Made by a program: the position numbers and the translations under genes
Part shown: positions 56,401 through 64,000 of the stretch, piece by piece
Numbering within the stretch: the stretch's first letter is position 1
How the letters are laid out: every line of letters begins with the position of its first letter
Source: Nectonema munidae
Lineage: Eukaryota > Nematomorpha > Nectonematoida > Nectonematidae
DNA: 64,000 nucleotides
Direction: 5' to 3'
Assembly (NCBI GenBank): GCA_030549495.1
Contig: JAUIRK010000821.1
Span: 1 to 64,000 of the forward strand
Notes under the pieces: model-generated
What the model saw: the letters and a program-made list of their open reading frames with translations, nothing else
Database searches by the model: none
Told to the model about the DNA's origin: nothing

Positions 56401-59275
56401 TGATTTAGATGGGGTGATTCATCCTTAAATTTTTTTTACTTATTTTATATTTTAAGTTTTTTTAATAAACAATGTTTAGATTAAAATTAGTTAACGTATA
56501 GCTAAAAATTAGGTTTATATGCGTCAACTCAAAAAATAATAAATTGAATATATTTATCAGCGAAAACAGATATGTTCTTCATTGAAATTGAGAAATGGGA
56601 GAAGCAAGTGTTTATTTGTTTGTTTGTTTTATTTTAGGCAACCACACAAATAGATAGACAGATGCATAATAAGGAAAATAATAAAAATGTGTATTGGTTG
56701 CTTTTAAATTTTAACAGCCCATCTTTGGGATAATTTTCTAATATATAAATTCGTGTAATATTAAGAAATCAGCACTCATTCAATCAAAAGAAGTAATATA
56801 CATTATTTTTTCAAGTCTATTTCACAGATGTTTATACTCTAAAAAATCATAATAAAAGACAATTATGCGAAACATTTTATATGATATAAACTGATTGTAG
56901 AGAATGTCTTTATGCAAAAACGATTGTTCTTTGACAGAGTTGATAGTAGGTAGCCTATTTTTGTGACTGTGAAAGAAGGGGATGTCCAAACAAAATATTA
57001 AAGTAAATGTAACAGATAAAAAACTCCAATATCTTAATTTTTTTTAAACACCCAATTTTCAAGTTGAAAAACGACCCACTCTTAGAAAAATATCAATGAT
57101 CTAATTGGACAGAGAACTGAAGGTAAAACAACGTTGTAGTGAGAAATTTTTGTTTTTAGAAATGAGAACCCTGCCACATGTGTTCAGCGGTTAGCTAATC
57201 AAATGTTCTAAATCATGACTAAATCAATTTCATCAACAATCGATTTTCTACATTCTATTGTAGATTAAACTGTGCATTGAGATTTCCGTACGGCAATCGT
57301 CTTAGAGTCCTCTTATTGAAAAGACCTTCATGGACGAACATCACTCAAGATGTTTCTCAACTAATCTTCAAATACTAAACGAAGGCATTTTTCTCGTGAA
57401 ATCATTCCGGGCACTCTTTTTTTACTTACAGAAGGTTAGTATCTTCGTTTACAGAAAGTCACTCTCCTAACACAAAAGAGATCTAGAAGGTTACCTTTGT
57501 ACAATGCCTACACAAATCAAACAAAAGAATTTCAGAAGTCTAAATTCCATTTAGATTTCGTATTAAGTTACTGAATTCCTGGTTAGTTTCTAATATTTAA
57601 TTAAGATTTTTCCAAATTTGAATGTCGCCATCACGATCATTTGCAATTGTAAATCTTGATCATTTATTTTCCATCTCTCTTCGAAACTTTATATATTGGC
57701 TTTTATATTTTAGTATACTCTTGATCTTTTTTAAAATGTAGCTAATACATTCTTTCTTATATTAAATATTTTTTTCTTTCAAGAGTACGAGATGCTGACA
57801 TCGAAAGAAATTGTCCAAAGAAAATTTAAAAATAAATCAGCACAAAAGGGTAAGTTCATAAATAATAATTTGTTATTTGTACTATAAACCGTTGTATTAA
57901 AAAAAACGATATTATAATTAAAATTGGAATAATCTTTGGAGACACTTTCATTATGAAACAAAATGTGATTGATATTAATAAAATTATAGATACTAGCTAT
58001 GCGCGGCAATTTATGTTGTTTATATCTATATTATATATTTCGCCTTAACGAATAAGCTAACATAAAACACGTCTTATGCGTTTTATAGTGTATAAAATTA
58101 AAAAATTAAGAGATAACTTCATATAAACGAAATTGCTTGTAAGTGTAACTAAAGTAATATTTCGATTATAAGCAGTGATAAAAGAAATTTAAACATGCAT
58201 TCTCCAAATATCCTAAGAGTAGGGGATTGATGGTGAAAAAAGATAAAACAAACTTCAATGTTTCTCAAAGCTGTATCTCTACTTCTCATTAGTTCTTGAA
58301 GCATTGCTGGATTCCTAGCCATTTCAGCGGCCTAAAAGAAAAATCAAAGCATTATACTCAATTATAAAAGTAAAATTGAGCACGCTAAACTATATCGATA
58401 AATTTCACACACCAGTCCAGAATAAAAGTTAACCTTCAACTAAATTACTATTTATAGATGGCTCTTCTGGATTACAAAAAAGTTTACAATCTCTCTTCTA
58501 CTACCTACAAACGTGGACCCTGGAAAAAGAAGTAATCGAATCGAGAATAGAAAATTAGTATACTTGTCTCATGAGAGCTGGGTTATTGAGCATATGTGTA
58601 AGTTCGGGATTTCGCTTAAAAATACGTTATGAGCTTGGAATTAAAAAAATAATAACAATACCTACCTCCATCAAATCATTCATTTGAGGATTTGCTCTAA
58701 GTAAATCTTGGAGCAGCGTTGTATTATTCATTAAATTTTGAACCATTGGATTATCCAAAATTTGGCGAATGGACGAAGGATTATTTAAGAGCTAAACACA
58801 TTCTATCGTTTTAGTTTGTATTTTAAAAAATGAATAAAAAAAATTGCGCGTGCTAAATAAAAGAAACTCTTAAAGGTTCCTCTTACTGCGTGCCTAAAGA
58901 AAAAAGCAAAGATCCAACTAAAAAAGATTTGTGACTTATAAATTGGAAGTTGGATAGTAGGTATATTAAGAACATTTGTATAAATTATTTTAATAGTACT
59001 TGATTTTGCATCTGTTGTTGAATTTCCATAAAATTAGCTAAAATAACTCATTAAAAATCGAAGAAAGAGAAAAATAATTCGAATTAATACCAGAACCCAT
59101 TCCTAAGTTGGCCAATCCTTGCAATCCCCCAAAGGCATTTAAACCAAAAGGAGAGGACGAAATGTTGGGTGGAGGTTGTGGATTTGCCTAAAAAATAAAT
59201 AATTCACCTTTCATTTCATGTGGATACAAGAAGCGCTACCTGAGGTAGAGGAGGAGCAGCGGGCACTTCATTTAT
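38265..59275 (-). CDS. UBQLN: Ubiquilin, 14 exons seen, N-terminal ubiquitin-like exon missing
   Basis: Proteasome shuttle factor: the UBA domain binds ubiquitinated clients, STI1 repeats bind hydrophobic segments, and the ubiquitin-like domain docks on the proteasome. Minus-strand exons, 5' to 3': 59240-59275, 59091-59187, 59000-59037, 58666-58791, 58564-58614, 58254-58331, 55485-55599, 55322-55432, 54144-54283, 54004-54087, 53836-53951, 42329-42692, 38398-38494, 38265-38338. All introns obey GT-AG and all phases agree; the sum is 1527 nt, 508 codons plus stop. Landmarks: [77 protein letters not shown], and a UBA with [20 protein letters not shown]. The exon before 59275 must end in phase 0. 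I could not find the ubiquitin-like domain up to 64000. Confidence 0.95.
39012..39150 (+). repeat. tRNA-like segment (SINE-like) inside the hAT 5' region
   Basis: TAGGCGTTCGGTTAGAGCAC resembles a tRNA D-arm and pol III A-box, and CCGATTCGAGTCTGG resembles a T-arm and B-box, about 30 bp apart. This suggests a tRNA-derived SINE inserted in or captured by the hAT. No poly-A tail or duplication is evident. Confidence 0.5.
39529..41371 (+). pseudogene. hAT transposase, GTF2IRD2-like, two frameshifts
   Basis: About 614 residues in three frames: 39529-39852, 39861-40508, 40505-41371. Domains in order: a BED-type zinc finger ([20 protein letters not shown] then FTRH, residues about 36-60). Next come the first catalytic aspartate block [20 protein letters not shown], the second block [15 protein letters not shown], then [15 protein letters not shown]. 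The region [18 protein letters not shown] follows, and the C-terminal dimerisation domain ends with [20 protein letters not shown]. The breaks look like two single-base losses: one between 39830 and 39850, and one in a T run near 40505 (five T where the frame needs six). Otherwise catalytic and dimerisation motifs look intact. In the family this protein excises and inserts the element with 8-bp duplications. Confidence 0.92.
41522..42328. other. Ubiquilin intron, repeat scraps
   Basis: AT-rich. A CTAGCCATTCC block repeats at about 41953 and 41991. At 42190-42273 a GC-rich stretch with three GGGCA repeats ends with GCGACCCTGG, which read on the minus strand (CCAGGGTCGCGCATACGGG) resembles a hAT MITE end. 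The second end was not found. Confidence 0.4.
42329..42692 (-). CDS. UBQLN: Ubiquilin exon 12 seen: long acidic spacer
   Basis: A 364-nt exon encoding about 121 residues between the last STI1 motif and the UBA domain. It starts (M)[16 protein letters not shown], continues with a strongly charged Glu/Lys/Asp stretch of roughly 70 residues, and ends with [20 protein letters not shown], which aligns to the FIQQMLQALAG helix in vertebrate ubiquilins. The acidic stretch has no counterpart in the vertebrate proteins I know. It lies between an 11.1-kb upstream intron and a 3.8-kb downstream intron. Confidence 0.9.
42693..44474. other. Ubiquilin intron, nothing recognised
   Basis: AT-rich intron sequence. 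Short frames on the plus strand (for example 43030-43293 and 43541-43759) match nothing I know. Confidence 0.4.
44479..47027 (+). mobile_element. piggyBac element in a ubiquilin intron
   Basis: TTAA|CCC at 44475-44481 and GGG|TTAA at 47025-47031 give the piggyBac signature and a length of 2549 bp, normal for the superfamily. The terminal repeats match for only about 5 bp. A conserved 23-24-bp motif ending GTTTAAACTTACA occurs three times: plus orientation near 44490, inverted near 44829 and plus near 46882. The last two flank the transposase as perfect inverted repeats. So the exact ends are uncertain: either TTAA|CCC as given, or the inner inverted pair. Confidence 0.7.
44934..46668 (+). pseudogene. 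piggyBac transposase, two frameshifts
   Basis: It starts [20 protein letters not shown]. After two single-base frame changes (near 45250 and in a T run near 45316) it runs in one frame from 45322 to 46668. The DDD core is intact: [17 protein letters not shown] (first aspartate), [16 protein letters not shown] (second), and [15 protein letters not shown] (third). The C-terminal cysteine-rich finger is also complete: [18 protein letters not shown] then HPDC and YH. Length about 575 residues fits piggyBac. It lies in plus orientation, antisense to ubiquilin. With only two small breaks it is young. In the family the enzyme cuts and pastes into TTAA sites without leaving a footprint. Confidence 0.93.
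47032..48086. other. Ubiquilin intron, nothing coding
   Basis: AT-rich. At 47870-47927 GTCTGGCACG and TGCCAGAC form an inverted pair around TTGTCTCAAGCGTTGTC. A similar pair (GGCTGGCAAG and CTTGCCAGACC) lies at 53432-53470, so this may be a short recurrent hairpin element. Confidence 0.35.
48089..50475 (+). mobile_element. Tigger/pogo element in a ubiquilin intron
   Basis: A 2387-bp element with terminal inverted repeats of at least 22 bp and one mismatch. The left begins CAGGTAGTCGTCGACTTACG. The right, read inwards, begins CAGGTAATCGTCGACTTACG. It is flanked by TA dinucleotides at 48087-48088 and 50476-50477, as expected for Tc1/mariner-pogo insertion. It contains a jerky-like transposase gene and lies immediately next to the 28-bp minisatellite. 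Confidence 0.93.
48564..50175 (+). pseudogene. Tigger (jerky-like) transposase, deleted core
   Basis: It starts MSSKK; a single-base shift right after that moves into a frame running 48587-49254. Domains: CENP-B-type N-terminal helix-turn-helix ([20 protein letters not shown] then [20 protein letters not shown]), second HTH region with [20 protein letters not shown], and first catalytic aspartate in [10 protein letters not shown]. At about 49230, KAFKDRL joins directly to AWMTQ: roughly 38 codons that relatives carry (the LLVIGK-NPRAF region) are missing in frame. A TAA stop at 49255 follows. The frame then continues with [11 protein letters not shown] (second aspartate) and [20 protein letters not shown] (third), and a long Glu-rich tail to 50175. 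All three catalytic aspartates remain, but the deletion should disable it. Confidence 0.92.
50478..50735. repeat. 28-bp minisatellite with 84-bp higher-order period
   Basis: Nine tandem units of 28 bp, each starting TCTCCAACC or TCTCCAAAC. Units differ at fixed positions, so that a three-unit block (ACCTGTATTCTACAATG, AACTATATACTACAATG, ACCTGTATACTACGATG types) occurs twice in succession. One or two such units also occur at 560-590 and 1188-1245. Confidence 0.88.
50736..52010. repeat. Composite dispersed repeat, copy B, with inverted arm
   Basis: 50736-51030 matches 1246-1610 in direct orientation (CAATGTTCAACTTTCTGTTC, GATTTGATATACCTCATTCG). From 51031 (CTTCAACCGTACAGGTTATG) to 52010 it matches the reverse complement of about 1-1160. 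The same repeat is thus arranged here as two head-joined arms. A poly-G run interrupts it at 51250-51264. No protein is encoded. Confidence 0.65.
52011..53835. other. Ubiquilin intron, nothing recognised
   Basis: AT-rich intron DNA. 52470-52510 has a small AATCAATAATAAGCGTG / GAATCAATAATGTG duplication. (ATT)n at 53210-53235. Confidence 0.4.
53836..55599 (-). CDS. UBQLN: Ubiquilin exons 7-11 seen: spacer and second STI1 pair
   Basis: 55485-55599 encodes [20 protein letters not shown] and a Ser/Thr spacer. Its donor must be the GTAGGT after 55485, since the alternative four bases on gives a stop in the next exon. 55322-55432 encodes the PNPWAP motif and a Thr/Ser-rich run. 54144-54283 and 54004-54087 encode the third STI1 motif ([20 protein letters not shown], then [20 protein letters not shown]). 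53836-53951 encodes [20 protein letters not shown], the fourth. Confidence 0.93.
54284..55321. other. Ubiquilin intron, nothing recognised
   Basis: AT-rich. A plus-strand frame at 54705-54890 matches no family I know. Confidence 0.4.
55600..58253. other. Ubiquilin intron, nothing recognised
   Basis: 2.65 kb of AT-rich intron. No transposon ends or coding similarity noticed. Confidence 0.4.
58254..59275 (-). CDS. UBQLN: Ubiquilin exons 1-6 seen: linker and first STI1 pair
   Basis: Six exons within 1 kb. 59240-59275 is a 36-nt exon ([12 protein letters not shown]), proline-rich linker. 59091-59187 carries the [15 protein letters not shown] stretch that corresponds to the GLGGLGGLAGL region of vertebrate ubiquilins. 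59000-59037 plus 58666-58791 spell [20 protein letters not shown] and [19 protein letters not shown], the first STI1 motif. 58564-58614 gives [17 protein letters not shown] and 58254-58331 gives the next STI1 part. Introns are short (52-232 bp), in contrast to the downstream ones. Confidence 0.93.
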
Positions 59276-59560
59276 CTACAAAAAGAAAATCAGTTCAAAA
59301 GTTTGCGCCTTCAACTAATTGCAAAAAATCATTGAGAACTTTGCCTAAATTTGATATTCGTGATACCCCGAAATTGATTTTGATAATTAAAAAAATTAGA
59401 TATAAATCCATTGAAAGACTTCGCCTTCTTAACGAGAAAAGGAATGTCGGAAATCGCCTGATAAACCAAACAAGTCTTTTAAATAATTAAAATAAGGATA
59501 TCGAATTGAGAGAATTTAGTTTTTTATGGGAAGAGAAGGTAGCCATGTTTTAAGAACGCA

Positions 59561-59759
59561 TTTACGACCGAACAAAGCAGACATTTTCAAAATTCATATT
59601 AATCACAATAAAAAAACCAATGTCTGCATTGTTTAAGTAAACAATGGGCGTAAATGGATCAATCCATTTTACACCAATCTTCCCAAAGGGAACGCAGAGG
59701 AAGCCCTAAATAAAATTATATAGGAATTACTAAAGTAGTCAGTTTTGTTCGGTCGTAAA
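59561..59759. mobile_element. Short MITE with 16-bp inverted ends
   Basis: 199 bp with perfect 16-bp terminal inverted repeats: TTTACGACCGAACAAA at 59561-59576 and its complement at 59744-59759. A GGATCAATCC palindrome lies in its centre. No flanking duplication was recognised, so the superfamily is open. Confidence 0.6.
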
Positions 59760-60071
59760 AAGATTAACGTGTTATCCGTAATGTTAATAATATTAAAAAT
59801 AGCAGTAATCAACATCAATCTGTTTCAATGGTTGCCACTTTTTTCCAAAAATAGAATTCCTTGACTTTCCCTGACCATTTTGGGAAAATTTCTCTCATCT
59901 TAAAAATACTATTAACTAATGTGAAAAACGTGAAAATAAAGACACGCAAAGACACCACCAGGGCCCTCCCTATACCAATCTATTAACAAAATAAGCAATA
60001 TGGTCCCTGCTATTCTTTCTTTGTATGCAAGTTTTTTTAATTTGATTCAAACAATTCAGCAAGATCATTAA

Positions 60072-62708
60072 CCCTCGCTTGCGCTTAAATTACCTGCCTC
60101 TATGCTTTTTGTCCATTTTTTCTTATCTTTCGTTCAATTTTTTAATATAGTTTAGTTTTATGTTGTTTTTCTGTTGTTTAACAAAATAAAAACTAATATT
60201 AAAAATCTTGGAGTTTTTAATTTTAATTTACCCTCTATATTATTATGAAATAGTATAAAAACTAATAATTTTGGTTAGTTTTTCAAAAGCCTATAGTACT
60301 TAGCATAATATTATTAATTTTTATATATAGCAACGATCAAAGTTTTTCGGTTGAGAAAATATTCTTTTTCCAAATTAATTTGAAGTATTTTCTTTTTTAC
60401 CGGCTTTGTTTTTTTTGGTGTTATATCATACAAAATTTATATTACAACTTTTGCTGTAAATGTATCAAAATTGGTATAAAGCTAAATATTCTTTCTTGTT
60501 CCTCTAAATCTTCTTTGTGCGCGCCAAGGCGGTGTGAGGTTCGAACATTGTGTAATTTGCGTCTAGTTCTTTATATTTGAAGCCACATTCGTGTCTAAAT
60601 AAACTTGGCAGTCTGTAGTTTGTTTTGGGTTGTTTGTTTATTGTTAAAAGTTGAAGCTATGAACAACATCAATACCGTTGTGTGACGTTTCTCTTCAATT
60701 TGTCAAGTATAAGCTAAAGGTCTAACGATTTTAAATTTTTATATGTATGTTTTCTTCTTCCTTCTGTCTCAACTTTCAAACCTGTCCATTTTGTCCTTTG
60801 TTTCACGCTTAAACCGTGTTTCTTTTTCTTGAGCCGTGGTTTTCTCACTTGGAATAATTGTTTTCTTCTTTCCTTTATGTGTCTTCATCTTCTTCTTTGT
60901 CTACTGCCCTTCTCCTCCTTCAATAGCTAGCACCGACCTTCTATATCTCCTTACACAAGTGAAGGGTACTGATGAACTTAGTTGCTCCCGATGCAACAGA
61001 GTTACTAGAGCCCGAAACATCAAGGAACGGGAGACCTGAAAGCTTAAATATTCGAAATATTGTTCTGGACCCCTGGTCCTAAAGGTTGGCTAAAAATATG
61101 AAAGCTTTTATCGTCTTCAAACTCTTTTTTAATTTTGAATTAATTTCCTACTTTTGCGAAACGTTGCACAAGTGGAAGCCAACTATAAGAAGTTTTTAAT
61201 TGTTTAGTAGGTTTTAATTATTTCCCAAATTTTAGCCCCGTGTCCTAAATATGCACAACTACTTCACACAAAGTGTTCAAATTACATCATCTATTATCCT
61301 ATTTCGGAGCGTTGATATATATTGGGCAAAATGGGGATCAAAAATAAAAGTTTCAGAATTATTCTCTAAATCGGTTCTCCTTTTTGAACTTCTATTGGAC
61401 GAGTTGTTATCCTTGTCCATGTTTTTTACGTTTGATGACAAGGAAACTGTGCTTCTGATAAATTGAGTCCTATCCGAAAGTTCATGATCTTTTTTCAGAT
61501 TTTTCTGTTATTGGACCCACCTCCACGTGACGTTGATGAGCATTAGTAACATTCAGAGGTAATTGTTCTCTGAAAATATGTCCCAAAAGCCAGGTCCTAT
61601 GGGATCAAGTTTCATCACCTGAATGTGCAAAGTTTTTCTACTTTTGAAGCCTGAAAATATGTTAGCGGTTTGGAGGACAGGCTTATTTCTCAAGTTTCAA
61701 AATCTGCCAAAGTTGATTCAAGAAAGCAATATTCCTACTGGGCGGCGTCTATACCGATAGTTCTTCACAAGTCATCAACTTGCTGTATGGTGTACTCAAA
61801 AAGCTGCTTTGTGGGGCACAGTTACATCAAATAGACGATTCGTTCCAACACTATTCAGACCAAAGCCTTGAAACTTGAAGTCAAAAGAATGTGAGAGTCT
61901 TTCAATTTATTCAGACTACGTTTCTTTATCAGCGTATATACCCAAAAGCAGCTACTCGTAACTTCAAGGCTGTATATATTCTATCTTCACAACATAAAAA
62001 TGTAAGAATCAGAATGTTGCCTCTAAACCTGAAAGTTTGTTGGCTTAAAAATCTAAATGTTGTGTAGACGTTGCTAACAAAATGATAAGAACTTATAGGT
62101 CTTATAAACCTAATCGTAAGTGAACACATGTGGTTTTCTAATTATCTGGATATTTCAGTCATGAATACCTGGATAATTGCAAGGTTCAACACTCCTAATG
62201 AATTTCCATTTAAAACAGAGTGGTAGAAAGTATTTTATCAAAAGACTTGCTTTTTATCTATGTGAAGAAGCAATGAAAGTGGAGCCCCACAGTCTGAATT
62301 ACGTGGAGACAAAGTACTTACTTGCACATTATGGGTATGATCAAGCAACTGAAAATAGCCTTCATATAAAAGAGCATTTGCTCAAAATGTATTTCGAAGA
62401 GAAGGTACAGCTAGAAGGTGTGAGAAATGTGGAGTCACTGTGTGTAAAAATCATTCAAAAACGTTATGCTCAAATTGTTGCTAGTTTTATTTTAACGCCA
62501 TCTTCAAAAAAGTACAGTTTTATTCTTTTTATTCAAAATAAATTTTTTTGCCTTATCTTAAGAAAAATCAAATTTTACCATTATTTTCCTTGTTTTTTTT
62601 ACTATATTTACATATAAATTTGGTAAAAGTTTTGTTTGTTAAATTTTTTGGCTATTGTTAAATAACTGACCGATGCGTCGAAAAAGCATTGAGTCCGTCA
62701 AGCGAGGG
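60072..62708 (+). mobile_element. Decayed piggyBac element with TTAA ends
   Basis: 2637 bp flanked by TTAA at 60068-60071 and 62709-62712, with perfect 10-bp terminal inverted repeats CCCTCGCTTG. This is the diagnostic end structure of piggyBac. The interior holds a plus-strand piggyBac transposase relic in several frames. It is older than the piggyBac at 44.5 kb and of a different lineage, judged by its terminal repeats and C-terminal finger. Confidence 0.88.
61060..62510 (+). pseudogene. piggyBac transposase pseudogene
   Basis: Recognisable pieces: SVDIYWAKWGSKIKVSELFS and MFFTFDDKETV at 61310-61450 (the conserved L-x-F-D-D-K-x-T block). MSQKPGPMGSSFIT lies near 61580 and CIYTDxFFTS-like sequence near 61745. 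HQLAVWCTQKAALWGTVTSN then RRFVP lies near 61770-61840. A cysteine-rich end RRCEKCGVTVCKNHSKTLCS follows at about 62415-62475. Many stops and frameshifts separate them, so no product is expected. The 146-residue frame 62177-62617 is out of register with the finger and probably a chance opening. Confidence 0.75.
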
Positions 62709-62712
62709 TTAA

Positions 62713-64000
62713 TAGCTAAACATAATATCAAATACCAAACATATATGTACAAGGCATAATAAAATGATAATGAAAATTTTAATCCTACATATAAAGTCAA
62801 TCTTTCAACTTGCGCATTGCCGTGAGATAAAATAAGGCAAAGTTTAATGATATTCCACAACTCAGTATAGAAGACATTCATTGCCTTTGAACTTGTCCAA
62901 TCTAATGGCCTCACTAGCATTACCACTACTGCTCTTTTAGGACAGCGTGTGCTTGATCACATATAGTTCGATATTGGGATTTAGCTTTTTCAGGTTGCAT
63001 GCAAGTTATTCTATTATTAGCATCATAGAAATTTTCAAGAACAATAATTTTTAGATCCAAAGATGTTAAGCCGCTAACAAATTTACATTTCAAGGGGCTC
63101 CTTTCAATAATTTTCTTTGTTGTGGCAATAAGAAATTTCTTGCATTCATTATTGAATTGTAATATCTGATTCATTTGTTTAATTTCATTGAGGAATTTTT
63201 TGCAGCAAATCCAATGACCAATTTGTGAATTTCAATAGCATTTTATGACAATACTAGATCGAGCTTTGTAATACTCTGTGCGGTTAAAGGTCTAGGAAGC
63301 TTTTGGGGATTAATAAATTATGATAAGAGTGGCTATAGTAGATCTAGCAAGCAAGAGTGTAGGAAGGGTATCAAAGGCTGATAAAATTGAAAAAGTTTTA
63401 ACAGTGGAAATCAAATTGAAAAATGCCAGTTTAGCTTTCAAAAATTTATTTTCAAACAATTCTCAAACATTATTAGCAGGTTAGTGCTTGGAAGTTTTTT
63501 AGAAGCAACAAATACTTTCATATCATCATAAATTTGGAGAGCTCTCTCTATGCAGGCAACATTTTCTACCCAGCGAACTGAACAATGCTTCATGGGAAAT
63601 TTAATCAAATTCTATTTTGATGCATATATTTCCTGTTTAAGGCACCATGTACCACGTGAAGCCCACAAACTGCAATATTAATCAGATGCTTATTTGGCCA
63701 TCTTCACTTCTTTCCTGTGTAGTCCTTTAAAAATTTAAGATTGAAAATTTCTTTCCATAGGTTAGGTAGATCATTAAACTTTTCTAATATATGAAAAGCT
63801 GATGCATGACCTAAAAAGGAACTGTCAAAGTATTGACAGCACACCAAATCCTTCTCATGATGATAAAAAGAATATATGAGAAATATAAAGGCATCCATCT
63901 GGTTCTGTTGCGAGAATTTATTTGATGTTTCATCGAAATAAATAACAAAATCGCCACTTTATATCTTCATTCTTAAAATATGGACGTAATCCATAGTTTC
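62713..64000 (-). pseudogene. hAT transposase remnant, runs off the window end
   Basis: Minus-strand pieces in order from 64000 downwards: VIYFDETSNKFSQQNQMDAF (63890-63960; first acidic motif). HEKDLVCCQYFDSSFLGHAS lies at 63790-63850, and KHCSVRWVENVACIERALQI near 63540-63600. NQILQFNNECKKFLIATTKK lies at 63110-63174, and LILSHGNAQVER near 62805-62840 (start of the hAT C-terminal dimerisation motif, where VERGFS is usual). The rest of the C-terminus is lost, close to the piggyBac edge at 62712. Its other end lies beyond 64000. Several stops and shifts are present. Confidence 0.65.

Noticed and set aside
59218-59490. Plus-strand 90-residue frame
   Set aside because: It overlaps the 36-nt ubiquilin exon on the minus strand and has no recognisable similarity.
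59276-60067. Search for the ubiquilin ubiquitin-like exon directly upstream of the linker exons
   Set aside because: No minus-strand reading shows the LIFAGKILKD or GLTVHLVIK motifs. A frame near 59405-59460 after a CAG acceptor has no donor and no similarity.
62177-62617. 146-residue plus-strand frame as an independent gene
   Set aside because: It lies within the TTAA-bounded piggyBac, and a neighbouring frame in the same stretch reads the piggyBac C-terminal finger (RRCEKCGVTVCKNHSKTLCS).
1-64000. Retrovirus, LTR, Polinton or other virus-like copies
   Set aside because: I saw no gag, protease, integrase, capsid or envelope similarity, and the long direct repeats at 37.4 and 38.1 kb do not flank any such coding region.

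Overview
This is AT-rich animal DNA with short host exons, long TE-filled introns and many class II transposons. Three host genes are recognisable: MCM-binding protein (MCMBP), a MARVEL-domain membrane protein and ubiquilin. A fourth, PTB-like gene is likely. The transposons are mostly hAT (GTF2IRD2/ZBED5/SCAND3-like), piggyBac and Tigger/pogo, with two unclassified families I recall as recurring in arthropods and cnidarians. Together these suggest an arthropod, possibly a crustacean such as a caligid copepod. The species is inference.

Layout. 0-1.7 kb: a composite repeat that recurs at 50.5-52.0 kb. 2.65-2.97 kb: a hAT MITE with an 8-bp target duplication. 8.6-12.4 kb: a decayed Tigger/CENP-B-like transposase split by a 2.56-kb hAT (perfect 8-bp target duplication) and carrying a 50-bp perfect palindrome. 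14.8-15.9 kb: a GC-richer PTB-like gene (+). 16.9-18.2 kb: a decayed transposase-like gene. 21.9-24.0 kb: a second copy of the 9.4-kb hAT. 24.2-24.6 kb: retroelement scraps. 25.0-25.5 kb: MARVEL gene (+). 26.8-28.6 kb: MCMBP (-), one uninterrupted 617-codon frame. 32.0-35.3 kb: an unclassified element split by a 2.0-kb hAT. 36.4-36.8 kb: a Helitron-like MITE.

38.1-59.3 kb: ubiquilin on the minus strand. I traced 14 coding exons whose splice phases all agree (1527 nt, 508 codons plus stop), from the linker after the ubiquitin-like domain, through the STI1 repeats, to the UBA domain. The ubiquitin-like exon is not visible and probably lies beyond 64 kb. Two introns hold three fairly young DNA transposons from three superfamilies: hAT (38731-41513), piggyBac (about 44479-47027) and Tigger (48089-50475). 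Each has only a few breaks. A 28-bp minisatellite with higher-order structure lies directly against the Tigger end.

60.07-62.71 kb: a decayed piggyBac with TTAA ends and 10-bp terminal repeats, apparently inserted beside or in a minus-strand hAT remnant that runs to the window end.

I saw no retrovirus, LTR, Polinton or other capsid- or envelope-bearing element, no CRISPR array and no complete tRNA or rRNA gene. The main interest is nested transposon history, two unclassified transposon-like families, and the ubiquilin gene structure.
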